Positions 44,344 to 54,364 of a stretch of 64,000 bases of DNA are shown piece by piece (within the stretch, counting starts at the first letter, position 1; every line of letters starts with the position of its first letter). This stretch comes from Agelaius tricolor (taxonomy: Eukaryota; Chordata; Aves; Passeriformes; Icteridae), in assembly GCA_023055355.1 (NCBI GenBank), contig JALJCS010000007.1, forward strand, positions 530,001 through 594,000. The letters run 5' to 3'. The position numbers were made by a program, and so were the translations under genes. The notes under the pieces were generated by a model. That model did no database searches. It worked only from the letters and a program-made list of their open reading frames with translations, and was not told the origin of the DNA.

Positions 44344-44750
44344 ACGGGTCCAGAGGATGCTGTGGTGCCCAAGAGCTGGAGCCCCTCTGGAACCAGGCTG
44401 GGAGAGCTGGGGGTGCTCACCTGGAGAGGAGCAGCTCCAGGGAGAGCTCAGAGCCCCTGGCAGGGCCTGCAGGGGCTCCAGGAGAGCTGCAGAGGGACTG
44501 GGGACAAGGCCTGCAGGGACAGCACCCAGGGAATGGCTGCCACTGCTCTGGGAATTCCATGCCAGCCCTGCCCACCCTGCCAGGGAACAATTCCCAATTC
44601 CCAAGATCCCACCCAGCCCTGTCCTCTGGCACTGGCAGCCATTCCCTGGGTGCTGTCCCTGCATCCCCTGGAAATTGTCTCTCTCCAGCTTTCCTGGGGC
44701 TCCTGCAGGCCCTGCAAGGCCACCCTGAGCTCAGCCCAAAGCTTCTCCTG
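44344..44750. mobile_element. CR1-derived head-to-head inverted fragment
   Basis: The first half reads in one CR1-like orientation and the second in the other. The CTGCAGGGACAGCACCCAGG segment (about 44512) returns as its reverse complement at about 44634-44664, and AGGGCCTGCAGGGGCTCCAGG returns near 44699-44720. A palindromic CR1 derivative or two opposed insertions. Confidence 0.65.
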
Positions 44751-44864
44751 TGCAGGTGAACAATCCCAAACGTTCCCGGCAGTCCGGGGGTGTGAGGCCG
44801 GTTCCAGGGATGGCCCTGCCTGGGAGGGACCTGAGGAGCCTGACTGACACCAGACCCGGGATCC

Positions 44865-45130
44865 GGCCTGCCTTTTTAATAGCAATTTAATTATTGTGTT
44901 CTCGCTGACAGCAGGCTCTTGAGTGTCAAAAGTTTATAAATAAAAAGGGTTTTTTTTTTTTCCTGCTGAATGAGACCAGGAGATGGCCAATTTCCCGCAT
45001 GTTTTTAATCCTGCAGAAATCACAGACATCAGCTCTGGTATTTCTGAGGCTTCCCTCTGGGTGACTCCTGTGAAGATGAGAAGCTTTTCCCGTCTCTGAT
45101 TGAATGGGAAGGCATGCTGAGATTTTGGCA
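44865..45130. promoter_or_regulatory. Candidate conserved regulatory element
   Basis: GCAATTTAATTATTGTG, TGACAGCAGG and TTTTTAATCCTG in an otherwise single-copy stretch. Conservation is inferred. 45131-45815 beyond it becomes GC-rich with no recognised element. Confidence 0.4.
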
Positions 45131-45819
45131 AGGCGCGTGTGTCTCCAGCACTTCCACGGAGCAAGTGTGAACACAAACAAACCCAGCGCTGGAAAAGGGG
45201 AGAGCCCCGGGGGAGGAACAGCGCCGGCCCCGCTCGGAGAACTCGAGTTTCCCTCTCGGAGCCCGCAGGTATCAAATGTGTTAATTGGGCAGCTGGAGCT
45301 GCACCAGGGCTGGGCTCCACCTGGAAGTCCGAACAGCAAAATACATCTGTACCTGATTGAGACGCAGCCAGGAGGAAATTAATGCAAAGAAAAAAGGAAA
45401 AAAAACCCGAGGAGAAGGGGCCAAACCTGACTGCTGGCGTTCCTCTCTCCATGACTGCGCCCTCACCCCCCTGAGCAGCGGGCAGAGCTCCCTGAGCTCC
45501 TCTCCTCGCTGGCAGGTGCCGAGCTCCGCGCTCCGGAGGCGCTTGGGGTGCGGCGGCGGCGAGCCCAGGGCAGGATCCCTGGAGATCCCGGCCTGAACTG
45601 GGAGCTTCCCGAGGCTCTGGAGCCGCGCAGCCCAGCCTGGAGCCCAGATGGGCGGCAGACAGCGCTGACTTCCCGAGCAGAGCCCCAGCCGCGTTCAGCT
45701 GCGGGAGCTGCGGCCGCAGCCCGGCCTCGGTCCCTCGGGTGCCTCGGGTTCCTCCCGGCCGGAGCGGGCGGCTCCAGCGGGGCCGGGGCATCCCTCGGGC
45801 AGCGAACCCCATCCAGGAA

Positions 45820-46030
45820 TAACCGCGTGACATTCCAAGCGATTTCCAGCACGAGAGCGGTAGTCTGGTTTTTATTAAGTTATCACTTCATCATGTTCCC
45901 TGATTGCCTTCATTCATGCCTTAGTTGTCTACAGACGCTATTAAAAAAAAAAAAATAATACATATTCATAGCGCGGCAAATGGGCTCTGCTCCACATTTT
46001 AGTGTCAAAATCAAGTTCGGGTGAAGGGCT
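45820..46030. promoter_or_regulatory. Candidate conserved regulatory element ~3.5 kb upstream of OLIG2
   Basis: AT-rich island in a GC-rich setting: TTTATTAAGTTATCAC, TTCATTCATGCC, an A-tract (45942-45954), AATAATACATATTCATAGC. No coding potential. Confidence 0.4.
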
Positions 46031-46194
46031 CCTCTGGGAACCCTCCGGGGCCGCTTCCCGGGATGCGCCAGCGAGGGGCGGCTGCGGCGCGGAGCCTTCC
46101 CGGCTCCGGGGAGGGGGAGGTGCGACACTTCATTTGTCATCTCACGGCAGGGACCGTCCCCTCTTCCTCGCACCCCGCTGCACCGGGCTGTCCC

Positions 46195-46445
46195 GGTCCC
46201 GATCCCGGTCCTGATCCCGATCCCGATCCGGATCCCGATCCCTGTCCCTATCCCGATCCCGGTCCCGATCCCGATCCCGATCCCGATCCCGATCCCGATC
46301 CCGATCCCGATCCCGGTCCCGATCCCGCTCCCGATCCCGATCCCGCTCCCGATCCCGATCCCGATCCCGATCCCTGTCCCTATCCCGATCCCGGTCCCGA
46401 TCCCGCTCCCGATCCCGATCCCGGTCCCGATCCCGATCCCGGCCC
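46195..46445. repeat. (GATCCC)n hexanucleotide array
   Basis: About 41 units of GATCCC with GGTCCC, GCTCCC and CTGTCC variants. Each CCCGAT junction carries a CpG. Frames rich in Asp-Pro or Arg-Asp through it are by-products. Confidence 0.97.
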
Positions 46446-46576
46446 CGCGGGCTGCGGGCGGGACAGAGCTCTTGTCCAGACGGATGGACAGTGGTCACCA
46501 AGGACATTGCTCCCTTAGGGACTCAGATCCCGAGATTTCTGCTGCGCACTCGGAGAGGGGTTTCCTCTCTGCAGGG

Positions 46577-46832
46577 GGGAGAGGAAAAAAAAAGAAAAAG
46601 AAACGAGGATAAAAAGAGAAAGAAACAAGAAAAAACGGAAAAGAGGAGAAAAGGAAGAAGAAAAGAAACGGGGAAAAGGTGGGGGAAGGAAAAGGAGAAA
46701 AGATAAAGGAAAAGGAGAAAAGATAAAGGAAAAGGAGAAAAGAGAAAGGAAAAGGAGAAAAGGAAGGGGAAGGAAAAGAGGAAAGGGAAGGGGAGGGGGA
46801 AGGAAAAAGGAAGGAAAAGGAAAAGGATCCAG
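46577..46832. repeat. Homopurine (AAAGGAGAAAAG)n tract
   Basis: G/A-only sequence with a repeated GATAAAGGAAAAGGAGAAAA unit. Confidence 0.95.
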
Positions 46833-46924
46833 CCCGCTGCTCATTTCTCCCTCCCGAGCCCCCAGGGTGATGCCAGAACGGCTTCAGGACGCAGCGGCCC
46901 CGAGCTCCGGCTGCCCCCCGGCAC

Positions 46925-47712
46925 CCCCGCCCTCTGTCCATGCCCGCCCTCTGTCCATCCCTGCCCTCTGTCCATCCCTCTGTCCATCCCTGCCCTCTGT
47001 CCATCCCTCTGTCCATCCCCTCTGTCCATCCTGCTGTCCATCCCCTCTGTCCATCCCTGCCCTCTGTCCATCCCCTCTGTCCATGCCCGCCCTCTGTCCA
47101 TCCCTGCCCTCTGTCCATCCCTCTGTCCATCCCCTCTGTCCATCCCTGCCCTCTGTCCATCCCTCTGTCCATCCCCTCTGTCCATCCCCTCTGTCCATCC
47201 CCTCTGTCCATCCTGCTGTCCATCCCTGCCCTCTGTCCATCCCCTCTGTCCATGCCCGCCCTCTGTCCATGCCCGCCCTCTGTCCATCCCTGCCCTCTGT
47301 CCATCCCCTCTGTCCATCCCCTCTGTCCATCCTGCTGTCCATCCCTGCCCTCTGTCCATCCCTCTGTCCATCCCCTCTGTCCATCCCCTCTGTCCATCCT
47401 GCTGTCCATCCCTGCCCTCTGTCCATCCCCTCTGTCCATCCCTGCTCTCTGTCCATCCCGCTGTCCCTCCCTCTGTCCATCCCTCTGTCCATCCTGCTGT
47501 CCATCCCCTCTGTCCATCTCTCTGTCCCTCCCTCTGTCCATCCCGCTGTTCCTCCCTCTGTCCATCCCTCTGTCCATCCCTCTCTCCATCCCTCTCTCCA
47601 TCCTTGCCCTCTGTCCATCCCTCTGTCCATCCCTCTCTCCATCCCTCTCTCCATCCTTGCCCTCTGTCCATCCCTCTGTCCATCCCGCTGTCCCTCCCTC
47701 TGTCCATCCCGC
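46925..47712. repeat. Minisatellite, 12-17-bp units
   Basis: About 55 units of CCCTCTGTCCAT and CCCTGCCCTCTGTCCAT. Minus-strand frames over 400 codons here are array artefacts. Confidence 0.97.
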
Positions 47713-49089
47713 TGACCAGGCCATGGCCGGAGGCTGTTCCCCGCCGTTCCCCGCTGTCCCCTCGGGCAGGTGAACCCCAGCTCAGCTCCAGGGCCCCTCT
47801 CCAGCCCCCGGGGGCTCCCGGGATGTTCCTGCCGGGGCCGGGGGGGCTGCAGGGCCCTGCTCGCTGCTGCAGCTCCGCCGCTCCCGGGGCAGAGCCTGGC
47901 GGACCCACGGGGAATCCGGGACCCCCATCCGTCTGACAGCTTCTTCATGGAGAAGGGAAGGTCCCAGCCTCTAGGAAGGAAAACTGCAGAGCCCTGGCGG
48001 ACGGCAGACGAGCGCTGCGGCGTTTCCTCGCTGCCCTGGGGGCGATGCCCCCGCCTGCCGCCCCTCCCGGCCCGGCCGGGGCCCGTTCCCCCTCCGCCGG
48101 CCGGGCCCTGCCGGGGGCCGGGGGCGGCTCCGGGGCTGAATTCGTTGTGCTCGTTGTCGCTCGGTTTTCTCGGAGCCGCCAGGCGAAGGCAGCGCCCGGC
48201 TGCGGCTGCCGCTCCCCACGAAACAAACCAAACTTTGTGCAGCTCCCGTCCCGTCCCGCCCCGCACCTCCGGGGCTCAGCCCCAGCCCCCCCATCCCCGG
48301 GGGTCCCCCCTGGCCGCCCCGCGCCCCCGGTGGCCGGGCCGGGCGGCAGCGGGACACACGCCGGGCGGCGGGCCCGGCTGTCGCGGGGACAGATTTTCCT
48401 AATTGACCTGTTACGGATCATCCCCGCAACCGTTGGCAAACACATTTCCACGCTTCACTTCTTAACGTTTTAAATACATATTTAACGGATGGTTGAGGCT
48501 TGCCGGGCCAGCTGGGAAACACACGGGTGTAAAAATAATACAACAAAGGCAAAGGGGCCGGGGGAGCCGGCGGGGAGGGGGCGGCCGGGGGATTTACCCC
48601 AGTGCGAGGAAGCTCCGACCCTGTTGCGCGGAGCTGCCGGGGCGAGGGGACTCGCCGGGAGCCGGGCGAGCGGCGCAGGAAGGCGGGAGGCATTTCCGAA
48701 GGTCATTTTTTGTTCGTTTGTTAACGTCTTTTACTCTTTCTTTCTCTCTTTCTCTCCCCTCTCCCGCTCCCTTCTCGCTGAAGGCTTTTTTGGGGCAGAT
48801 TTAAGCGGCCGCTCCAAGAACTTCTCTAGGTCTCTGCGGGGCCGGAGCCGGGGGGATGCTCGGGGCGATTCGCTCGTGGGGAACGGAGAGGCCGAAATCC
48901 CGCTTTTCTCCGCCTCCCTTTGCACCACTTGACGGGGGAATTACGCCCGGGCTCGGGGCAGGAGCGGGCACCGGGCGGGGGAAGCGAGCGCTGCCCGGTG
49001 CGTGCCGGCGGACGGGCCGGGCACCGGGGAACACCGACGTGCCGGGGGCTGCTTGGTCCCGTCCGCGTCCCCGTCCCGTCCCGCCCCCC
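47713..49089. promoter_or_regulatory. CpG-rich shore upstream of OLIG2
   Basis: High GC with frequent CpG. It contains one AT-rich pocket at 48400-48560 (CCTAATTGACCTGTTACGG, TTTTAAATACATATTTAAC, AATAATACAACAAAGG) that looks like a proximal regulatory element. No gene: the many open frames reflect the scarcity of stop codons in CpG-rich DNA. Confidence 0.55.
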
Positions 49090-49349
49090 CAACAGCTGTT
49101 CCCGGCGCTGTCATTGTTGCGTTTTATTATGGATCTGACAAAAGTCCCTCCCCCCCGCCGCGCCCCCCCCCGCCGGGCTCCCCGCGCCGCTCGGGCCGGC
49201 GCCCCCCGCCCCACCGAGCCGGAGCGGCCCCGGTGACATCAGCCGTGCCCCCGCCGCCGCCGCGGATTGGCGCAGCCCCCCTCCCTCCCGCCCGGTGACA
49301 TCGTTCCTCCCCGGCGCGGCTATAAAGCGGCCGCGGCTCCGCCGCAAGG
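49090..49349 (+). promoter_or_regulatory. OLIG2: OLIG2 core and proximal promoter
   Basis: A TATA box TATAAAG (49321-49327) lies behind an inverted CCAAT box, ATTGG (49266-49270). Further up are a palindromic E-box AACAGCTGTT (49091-49100), a SOX core CATTGTT (49112-49118) and two copies of CGGTGACATC (49231-49240 and 49293-49302), 62 bp apart. Transcription should start near 49350. Confidence 0.8.
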
Positions 49350-49399
49350 TGCGCGCTGCTGCTGCCGTGCTCGCCCGTCCCGGCGCGCCGCTCGCCACG
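49350..49399 (+). other. OLIG2: OLIG2 exon 1 (5'UTR, approximate start)
   Basis: The non-coding first exon ends at a consensus splice donor, GTGAGT, beginning at 49400. The 5' end is inferred from the TATA box (about 25-30 bp). OLIG2 in other vertebrates also has an untranslated first exon and a single coding exon. Confidence 0.65.
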
Positions 49400-49655
49400 G
49401 TGAGTGCGCCCGTGAGTGCCCCCCGCGCCCGCGGCCCCGCGCGGACCCCAGCCCCGGAGCCAGGGGAGGGACGGGACGGGACGGGACGGGACGGGACGGG
49501 ACGGGACGGGACGGGAGCCGCCCCCGGCCAGGGGAGGGCGGGCAGCGGGGCCGGTCCCGGTTCGGCGGAGCGGGGTCGCCGACGGGGCGGGCGCGGGGCC
49601 CCGGCGAGCCGCGGCGGGCGCTGACGCGGGGCTCTCTCCCCTCCCCTCCCCGCAG
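49400..49655 (+). other. OLIG2: OLIG2 5'UTR intron
   Basis: 256 bp with donor GTGAGTGCG and acceptor CTCCCCTCCCCGCAG, whose pyrimidine tract is excellent. Very GC-rich; contains the (ACGGG)9 array. The open frame that runs through it upstream of the ATG is not translated if this intron is spliced. Confidence 0.75.
49471..49515. repeat. (ACGGG)9 array in the OLIG2 intron
   Basis: Nine perfect pentamers on the coding strand, preceded by GGGG and GGG. Runs of three G with 2-nt loops are a classic G-quadruplex pattern, in DNA and in the pre-mRNA. Confidence 0.97.
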
Positions 49656-49692
49656 GCTGCCCGGTGCGCGCCGCCGCCCCGCCCGCCGGGCC

Positions 49693-50577
49693 ATGGACTC
49701 GGACGCCAGCCTGGTTTCCAGCCGCCCGTCCTCCCCGGAGCCCGATGACCTCTTCCTCACGGCCAGGAATAAAGGCAGCGGCGGGGGCTTCACGGGCGGC
49801 ACCGTGTCCAGCTCCACGCAGAGCGACTCCCCGCCGGAGCTGAGCGCCGAGCTGCGCAGCGCCATGAGCGCTGCGGGGGTGGTGGTGGTGGACAAGCTGG
49901 GCTTCAAGTCCTCCTCGTCGTCCTCGTCGTCGTCCTCCTCCTCCTCCTCCAAGAAGGACAAGAAGCAGATGACGGAGCCGGAGCTGCAGCAGCTGCGGCT
50001 GAAGATCAACAGCCGGGAGCGCAAGCGGATGCACGACCTGAACATCGCCATGGACGGGCTGCGGGAGGTGATGCCCTACGCGCACGGCCCGTCGGTGCGC
50101 AAGCTCTCCAAGATCGCCACGCTCCTCCTGGCGCGCAACTACATCCTCATGCTCACCAACTCCCTGGAGGAGATGAAGCGCCTGGTCAGCGAGATCTACG
50201 GCGGCCACCACGCCGGCTTCCACCCCGCCGCCTGCCCCGGCGGCATGGGCGCGCACTCGGCGCCGCTGCCCGGCCACCCGGGCCACCCGGCCTCGCACCC
50301 CGTGCACCACCCCATCCTGCCCCCCGCCGCCGTCTCCAGCGCCTCCCTGCCCGGCTCCGGCCTCTCGGCCGTCAGCTCCATCCGGCCCCCGCACGGGCTC
50401 CTCAAGTCGCCCTCGGCCGCCGCCGCCGCCGCCGCCGCCCCGCTGGGCAGCGGCTTCCAGCACTGGGGGGGGATGCCGTGCCCCTGCAGCATGTGCCAGG
50501 TGTCGGCCCCGCCGCACCACCACGTCTCCGGCATGGGCACGGCCAGCCTGCCCAGATTAGCCACCGACACCAAATGA
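49693..50577 (+). CDS. OLIG2: Oligodendrocyte transcription factor 2 (bHLH)
   Basis: Nuclear bHLH transcription factor, usually a repressor, that binds E-boxes and specifies motor-neuron and oligodendrocyte progenitors downstream of Sonic hedgehog. The 294-residue protein opens [19 protein letters not shown], the vertebrate OLIG2 N-terminus. A poly-Ser run (73-86) and a basic KKDKK segment precede the bHLH at about 101-165. The basic region holds NSRERKR with the E-box-contacting Glu109; helix 1 is about 114-127, a loop [12 protein letters not shown] follows, and helix 2 is about 140-165. The C-terminus is Pro/His/Ala-rich with an Ala8 run (242-249), the OLIG2-typical [16 protein letters not shown] (255-270) and LPRLATDTK at the end. 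It is shorter than the 323-residue human protein, mostly through shorter Ala and His tracts. The ATG has a good context (GGGCCATGG), follows the splice acceptor by 37 nt, and fits the family start. No frameshift or missing key residue. OLIG1 and OLIG3 differ in the N-terminus, so OLIG2 is firm. Confidence 0.98.
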   Translation: MDSDASLVSSRPSSPEPDDLFLTARNKGSGGGFTGGTVSSSTQSDSPPELSAELRSAMSAAGVVVVDKLGFKSSSSSSSSSSSSSSKKDKKQMTEPELQQLRLKINSRERKRMHDLNIAMDGLREVMPYAHGPSVRKLSKIATLLLARNYILMLTNSLEEMKRLVSEIYGGHHAGFHPAACPGGMGAHSAPLPGHPGHPASHPVHHPILPPAAVSSASLPGSGLSAVSSIRPPHGLLKSPSAAAAAAAAPLGSGFQHWGGMPCPCSMCQVSAPPHHHVSGMGTASLPRLATDTK

Positions 50578-51615
50578 GTCCCTCCCGCCGCGCCCCCGGC
50601 ACCTCCAGGACCTACAGACGCTCCCCCCCCGGCGGCAGCGGGACCGCCCCGCTCCGCTCCCGGGGCCGCCGGAGGGGCGGCGGGAGGGGATGGAGCCGGC
50701 CCGGGCTCTGCCCTGCTCCCCGAACGCGGGGGAACCCCCCCGGCACGGTAAACCCCGCGCACCTCCCGTGGTTTTAATTTTCCGACGATGCCGAGGACTC
50801 CGCAGGAGGGGAGGGCGGCGGAGCCGGGGCTCGGCGCTACCGGAGGAACCAAAACTGCGGAGGGGCTTGGGCTCGTTTATTCCTTCCTGCGCTCCTGCCC
50901 TCCCCTCTCCCGGTCTCGTTTCTACACGCGGAGCCTTCCGAGCCGCCCCCGGCTCGCATCCCCCGGACTGCCCATCCCGGGGGGCTCCGGGAGCGCCGGG
51001 TCCTGCCCTGCCCTCCCCGGGGCTGCGCCGGTTCTCGCTCCGGTGCGGGCTTTGTAAATAGACCGATAACGACGCGAGTCCGCTCTGCCTGAGCTTTCCG
51101 TCCGTGCACTTGTTCTGTGTCAGCCTCATGAGTGAAATAGGGGTCGGTTCGCCTTGATTTCCTTCGTTTGGGTTCTTGGGGTTTGGTGGGTTGTTTTACT
51201 TTTAAGCCTATAACACGTTTGTTTCCGTTTCTTTTTCTTTTACGTTCCTGCCACCTTTAACAAACTTCGAACTCTTTAATGCTCTTTCTGTGTAGGAACT
51301 TTCACGCTGTCCGTGTTGCAATACTGAGAACTTGGGCTTGTTTCTGAAATAACAACTTTTCTTATCGCTGTCCCTTGCAGAGATTTTATCATCTGTTTAT
51401 TTTTGTAAAAAAAACCCAAAAAAACAAACAAAAAAGAAAAAGAAAAAAAAAGTTGCTAAATAATATTTATTACTTGTTTGGTTGCAAAAAAAAAAAAAAA
51501 AGGAAAAAAAAGAAAAAAAAAGAAAAAAAAAGCGATCCACTGTTGAGATTTTAAATAAATAAAAAAAATTTAAAAAAAGAAAAGCATTTAAAATAAATGT
51601 CCTTTTTCTCTTCCT
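50578..51615 (+). other. OLIG2: OLIG2 3'UTR with clustered poly(A) signals
   Basis: About 1 kb from the TGA. The first half is GC-rich, then T-rich, then several A-rich tracts (51404-51450, 51485-51530). AATAAA occurs at 51554-51559, 51558-51563 and 51592-51597, so cleavage is likely about 51.57-51.62 kb. The exact end is not visible. Confidence 0.65.
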
Positions 51616-51619
51616 CGCT

Positions 51620-52290
51620 GTTCCAGGGAGGCGGAGACAGACGGGGAAGGGATGGGAATATTTTAGGCGCATCCTTGACTTTCGCGAAGTTTTTTGTCAG
51701 TTTGCCTCGCCGGCGAATCGAAACCGTTCGAGGGTTGGGTTTGGGGTTTTTTTGTTGGTTTTTTTTTTTTCCCTTCCTCATTTATTCCATTTAGAATCAG
51801 AGCGGTGAGGAAGAACCGACCAGTACCGCGTCGGTAACGTGAAAATTTATGTCTGTCGAATGCAGCGCTTGGCAAAAGCGAAATATTAATTAAATATTAA
51901 TTCGGGGAGAGGAACCATCCAGCTTGGCGCTGGGGAGTTCGCTCCCTGCGATGGCGTCTGCGCATTTGACCTTCAACTAAAAACCCACCAAACGAAAATC
52001 CACGCAAAAGTGAATTATTTGGGGACAACCCCTCATTTTTTCCCCTCCCGAAGCCGCTCATGTCTGTGGCCCGGGGAGATTTTGGCAGTTCTGGACGCAG
52101 GTGTTGGGGCGGGAGATATTCCGGGGAAAGGGCTCCGGGGTTTCTGGGGAAAAGGAGCTCGGGGGGCTCGGGACGGGCTGAGGTTCCCATCTCTCCTGAA
52201 CCACAAACGGCAGCGCATTGATCTCAATATTTCGGGCTGCACCCGCATAAATACACAATAATTCATCATCCTGACTGCTCGGGGGGAGTT
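51620..52290. promoter_or_regulatory. Candidate regulatory element just downstream of OLIG2
   Basis: Single-copy sequence with a perfect tandem pair of AAATATTAATT (51881-51902), GTGAATTATTTGG, and CACAATAATTCATC near 52254. No coding frame with a domain. Conservation is inferred. Confidence 0.4.
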
Positions 52291-52469
52291 TGGGGAGCGC
52301 AGACACCGGCGGGGAATGAGAGCGGGGCCGGACCCAGGGGATTCCTTGTTTGGTTTGGGTTTTTCCTGCAAACCGAGCGGTCCCGGGTGGCCGAGCCGTG
52401 CTCGCTCCCCGCGGGCTGTGGCGGCTCCGGGCGTTCCTGCGGGGTTGGGCCGGCTCCTTCCTTCCTTGC

Positions 52470-52700
52470 CAGCCCCTCCAGGAGAGCGGCGGGGGCTGCG
52501 GAGGAGCGTCCGGCACCCCGGACCGCGACAGCGGTGATGGCCATGCCCGTCCGGCACCCCGGACCGCGACAGCGGTGATGGCCATGCCCAGCCCCTCCAG
52601 GAGAGGTGCAGAGGAGCGTCCCGCACCCCGGACCCTGGCAGCGGTGATGGCCATGCCCGTCCCGCACCCCGGACCCTGGCAGCGGTGATGGCCATGCCCC
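52470..52700. repeat. Minisatellite, ~40-bp unit in a ~118-bp higher-order repeat
   Basis: CACCCCGGACC(GCGA/CTGG)CAGCGG occurs four times, and the flanking AGCCCCTCCAGGAGAG twice. Confidence 0.9.
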
Positions 52701-53104
52701 AGCCCCGCGGAGATTCCCCCTCCCGTAGCCTGGCCAGCACGGCGCTGGCACAGACACAGCCCAGGGGACACATGGCGAGCACGGCGCTGGTGGCCCAGGT
52801 GCCTTCCCCTGGTCCGGGGGTGTCCCCGGCCTTAGGGGCCGCCCCAGGTGCGGGTTCGGTGCCGCCCTGCGGCTCTCGAGGCACAAACCCCCCGCCTCTG
52901 CCTCCCCCCGCGCGGGAGAAAGCCCGAACAAGGAGCGGGCAGGTGTCCGCCAGCGCCTGGGGACGGTGCCCGGGACGGGAGCCCTGTGCCAGGCTCGCTG
53001 CCCGCCAGGGCCGCCCGGGGCCGGGCAGGGGCAGCGGTGCCCGAGGCCGCCGAGCCCAGCGCTGCTCGGGCACGGTGGGGAGCGGCCGTCGGGGACCGAG
53101 CCCG

Positions 53105-53300
53105 TCGGGCCGGTTCGGCTCCCGCATCCCCCGGGCCGGTTCGGCTCCCGGAGCCCCTCGGGCCGGTTCGGCTCCCGCAGCCCCTCGGGCCGGTTCGGTG
53201 CTCCCGGAACCCCTCGGGCCGGTTCGGCTCCCGGAGCCCCTCGGGCCGGTTCGGCTCCCGGAGCCCCTCGGGCCGGTTCGGCTCCCGGAGCCCCGGCAGC
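53105..53300. repeat. Minisatellite, 27-bp unit, ~7 copies
   Basis: Units of CTCGGGCCGGTTCGGCTCCC plus GGAGCCC. Frames are open on both strands because 27 is divisible by three. 52701-53104 before it is GC-rich and unassigned. Confidence 0.95.
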
Positions 53301-53339
53301 GGTGCCAGACCCCCCCGCACCCCCGTCCGCGGGGAGGCC

Positions 53340-53580
53340 GCGATAAGCAGAGCAGCTTTCCCAATTAGCGGAGCTCCGGCGAGGGAGCGCTGCTGCGGAG
53401 GAAGGGCAGGAGCAGGTGAGAATTAGAGGGAGCATCATTAGGAGCTGTTCTTTGTCTCTATTAAAGGCAATAATTAGCACCCTGACAGATGCAAAAGTCG
53501 GCAGTGGTCAGAAGCTGGTAAATCCTGCTCGTCTGCCTGCCCGGCTCGCCCCCGGAGGGGCCTGGCCCTGTCGCTAACAG
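53340..53580. promoter_or_regulatory. Candidate conserved regulatory element ~2.8 kb downstream of OLIG2
   Basis: A sharp AT-rich island in GC-rich DNA: CCAATTAGC (53361-53369), E-box CAGGTG (53413-53418), GAATTAGAG, TCATTAGG, CTTTGT (SOX-type), TAATTAG (53471-53477) and TGACAG (53483-53488). Dense homeodomain/SOX/MEIS content. Confidence 0.5.
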
Positions 53581-54364
53581 GTGGCCCCGGGGAGCCCCGA
53601 CGGGCAGGGGGGGACATCGGGGACACGGCTCTGCTGCGGGGCCCTCCGGCCACGCCGCTGCCGAAACAGCCAGGGCAGCATCTCCCCCGCCCCAAACGGG
53701 CCCTGCCCGCCAGGCCGAGCCCGCGCATCCTCCCCGGGAGCGGGGACACGCGGGGCTGGCACCGGGGCTGGCACCGGGGGTGGCACCGGGGGTGGCACCG
53801 GGGCTGGCACCGAGCCATGCCGGGCACTGCCTGTGCTCCCCAAAACCCCCATCACGGGCTACCTGCGATTGAGCTCGGCCGTCCTGCGGCCCCCCCGAGC
53901 TCCCCATATGTTCCCCCGGCCCAGGCAGGGCCCCGCGGGCCCGCAGCCGGGTAAGGTTGCAGCGAGGGGCGTCCATCTGCTCCGCGGGGCTCCTGCCGGG
54001 AGCCCCAGGGAGCCGCACGGAGCCCTCCCTCCCTCCATCCTCCTCCGGGCTTTTAGGCGCTCTCGGGTCTATCGCGACCTGTCCCGACAGGAGGAGGAAG
54101 GCCCTGCCCGCACATCCTGGCTCCCTCCTCACCCCCTCACTCCTTTCCTTCCTCTTTCCCCGACCTCCTCCCTGCTTTCCCCTTCTCTTTCCCTTCTTCC
54201 CCGCCTTCCCCTTCTCTCTCATTCCTTTTCTCCTTCTGTTCCCCACCGAGCCCAGGCCAAGAAGGGGAGAGAGGGGCAGGCAGAGCTCACCAGGGGCTGC
54301 AGTGACAGCACAGGGAGCAAGGGGCAAAAACCTGAGACAGGGGAAATTCAGGTTCAATATTGGC
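53581..54364. other. GC-rich non-coding; small 13-bp array and pyrimidine tract
   Basis: About five units of GGCTGGCACCGGG at 53754-53812 and a T/C-rich stretch at 54120-54250. No gene: open frames up to 366 codons lack any domain and lie in low-stop sequence. Confidence 0.5.

Noticed and set aside
46495..48266. Minus-strand frames of 355-460 codons and plus frames of 277-282
   Set aside because: Array of 12-17-bp units plus CpG island; composition-driven, no domain.
49267..49692. Upstream extension of the OLIG2 frame
   Set aside because: It crosses the TATA box, the first exon and the 5'UTR intron; vertebrate OLIG2 starts at the MDSDAS methionine at 49693.
49111..50523. 470-codon antisense frame over OLIG2
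   Set aside because: Shadow of GC-rich coding sequence on the opposite strand, no family resemblance.
52033..53480. Minus-strand frames of 404-443 codons
   Set aside because: GC-rich DNA with 27- and 40-bp arrays; no domain or splice structure.
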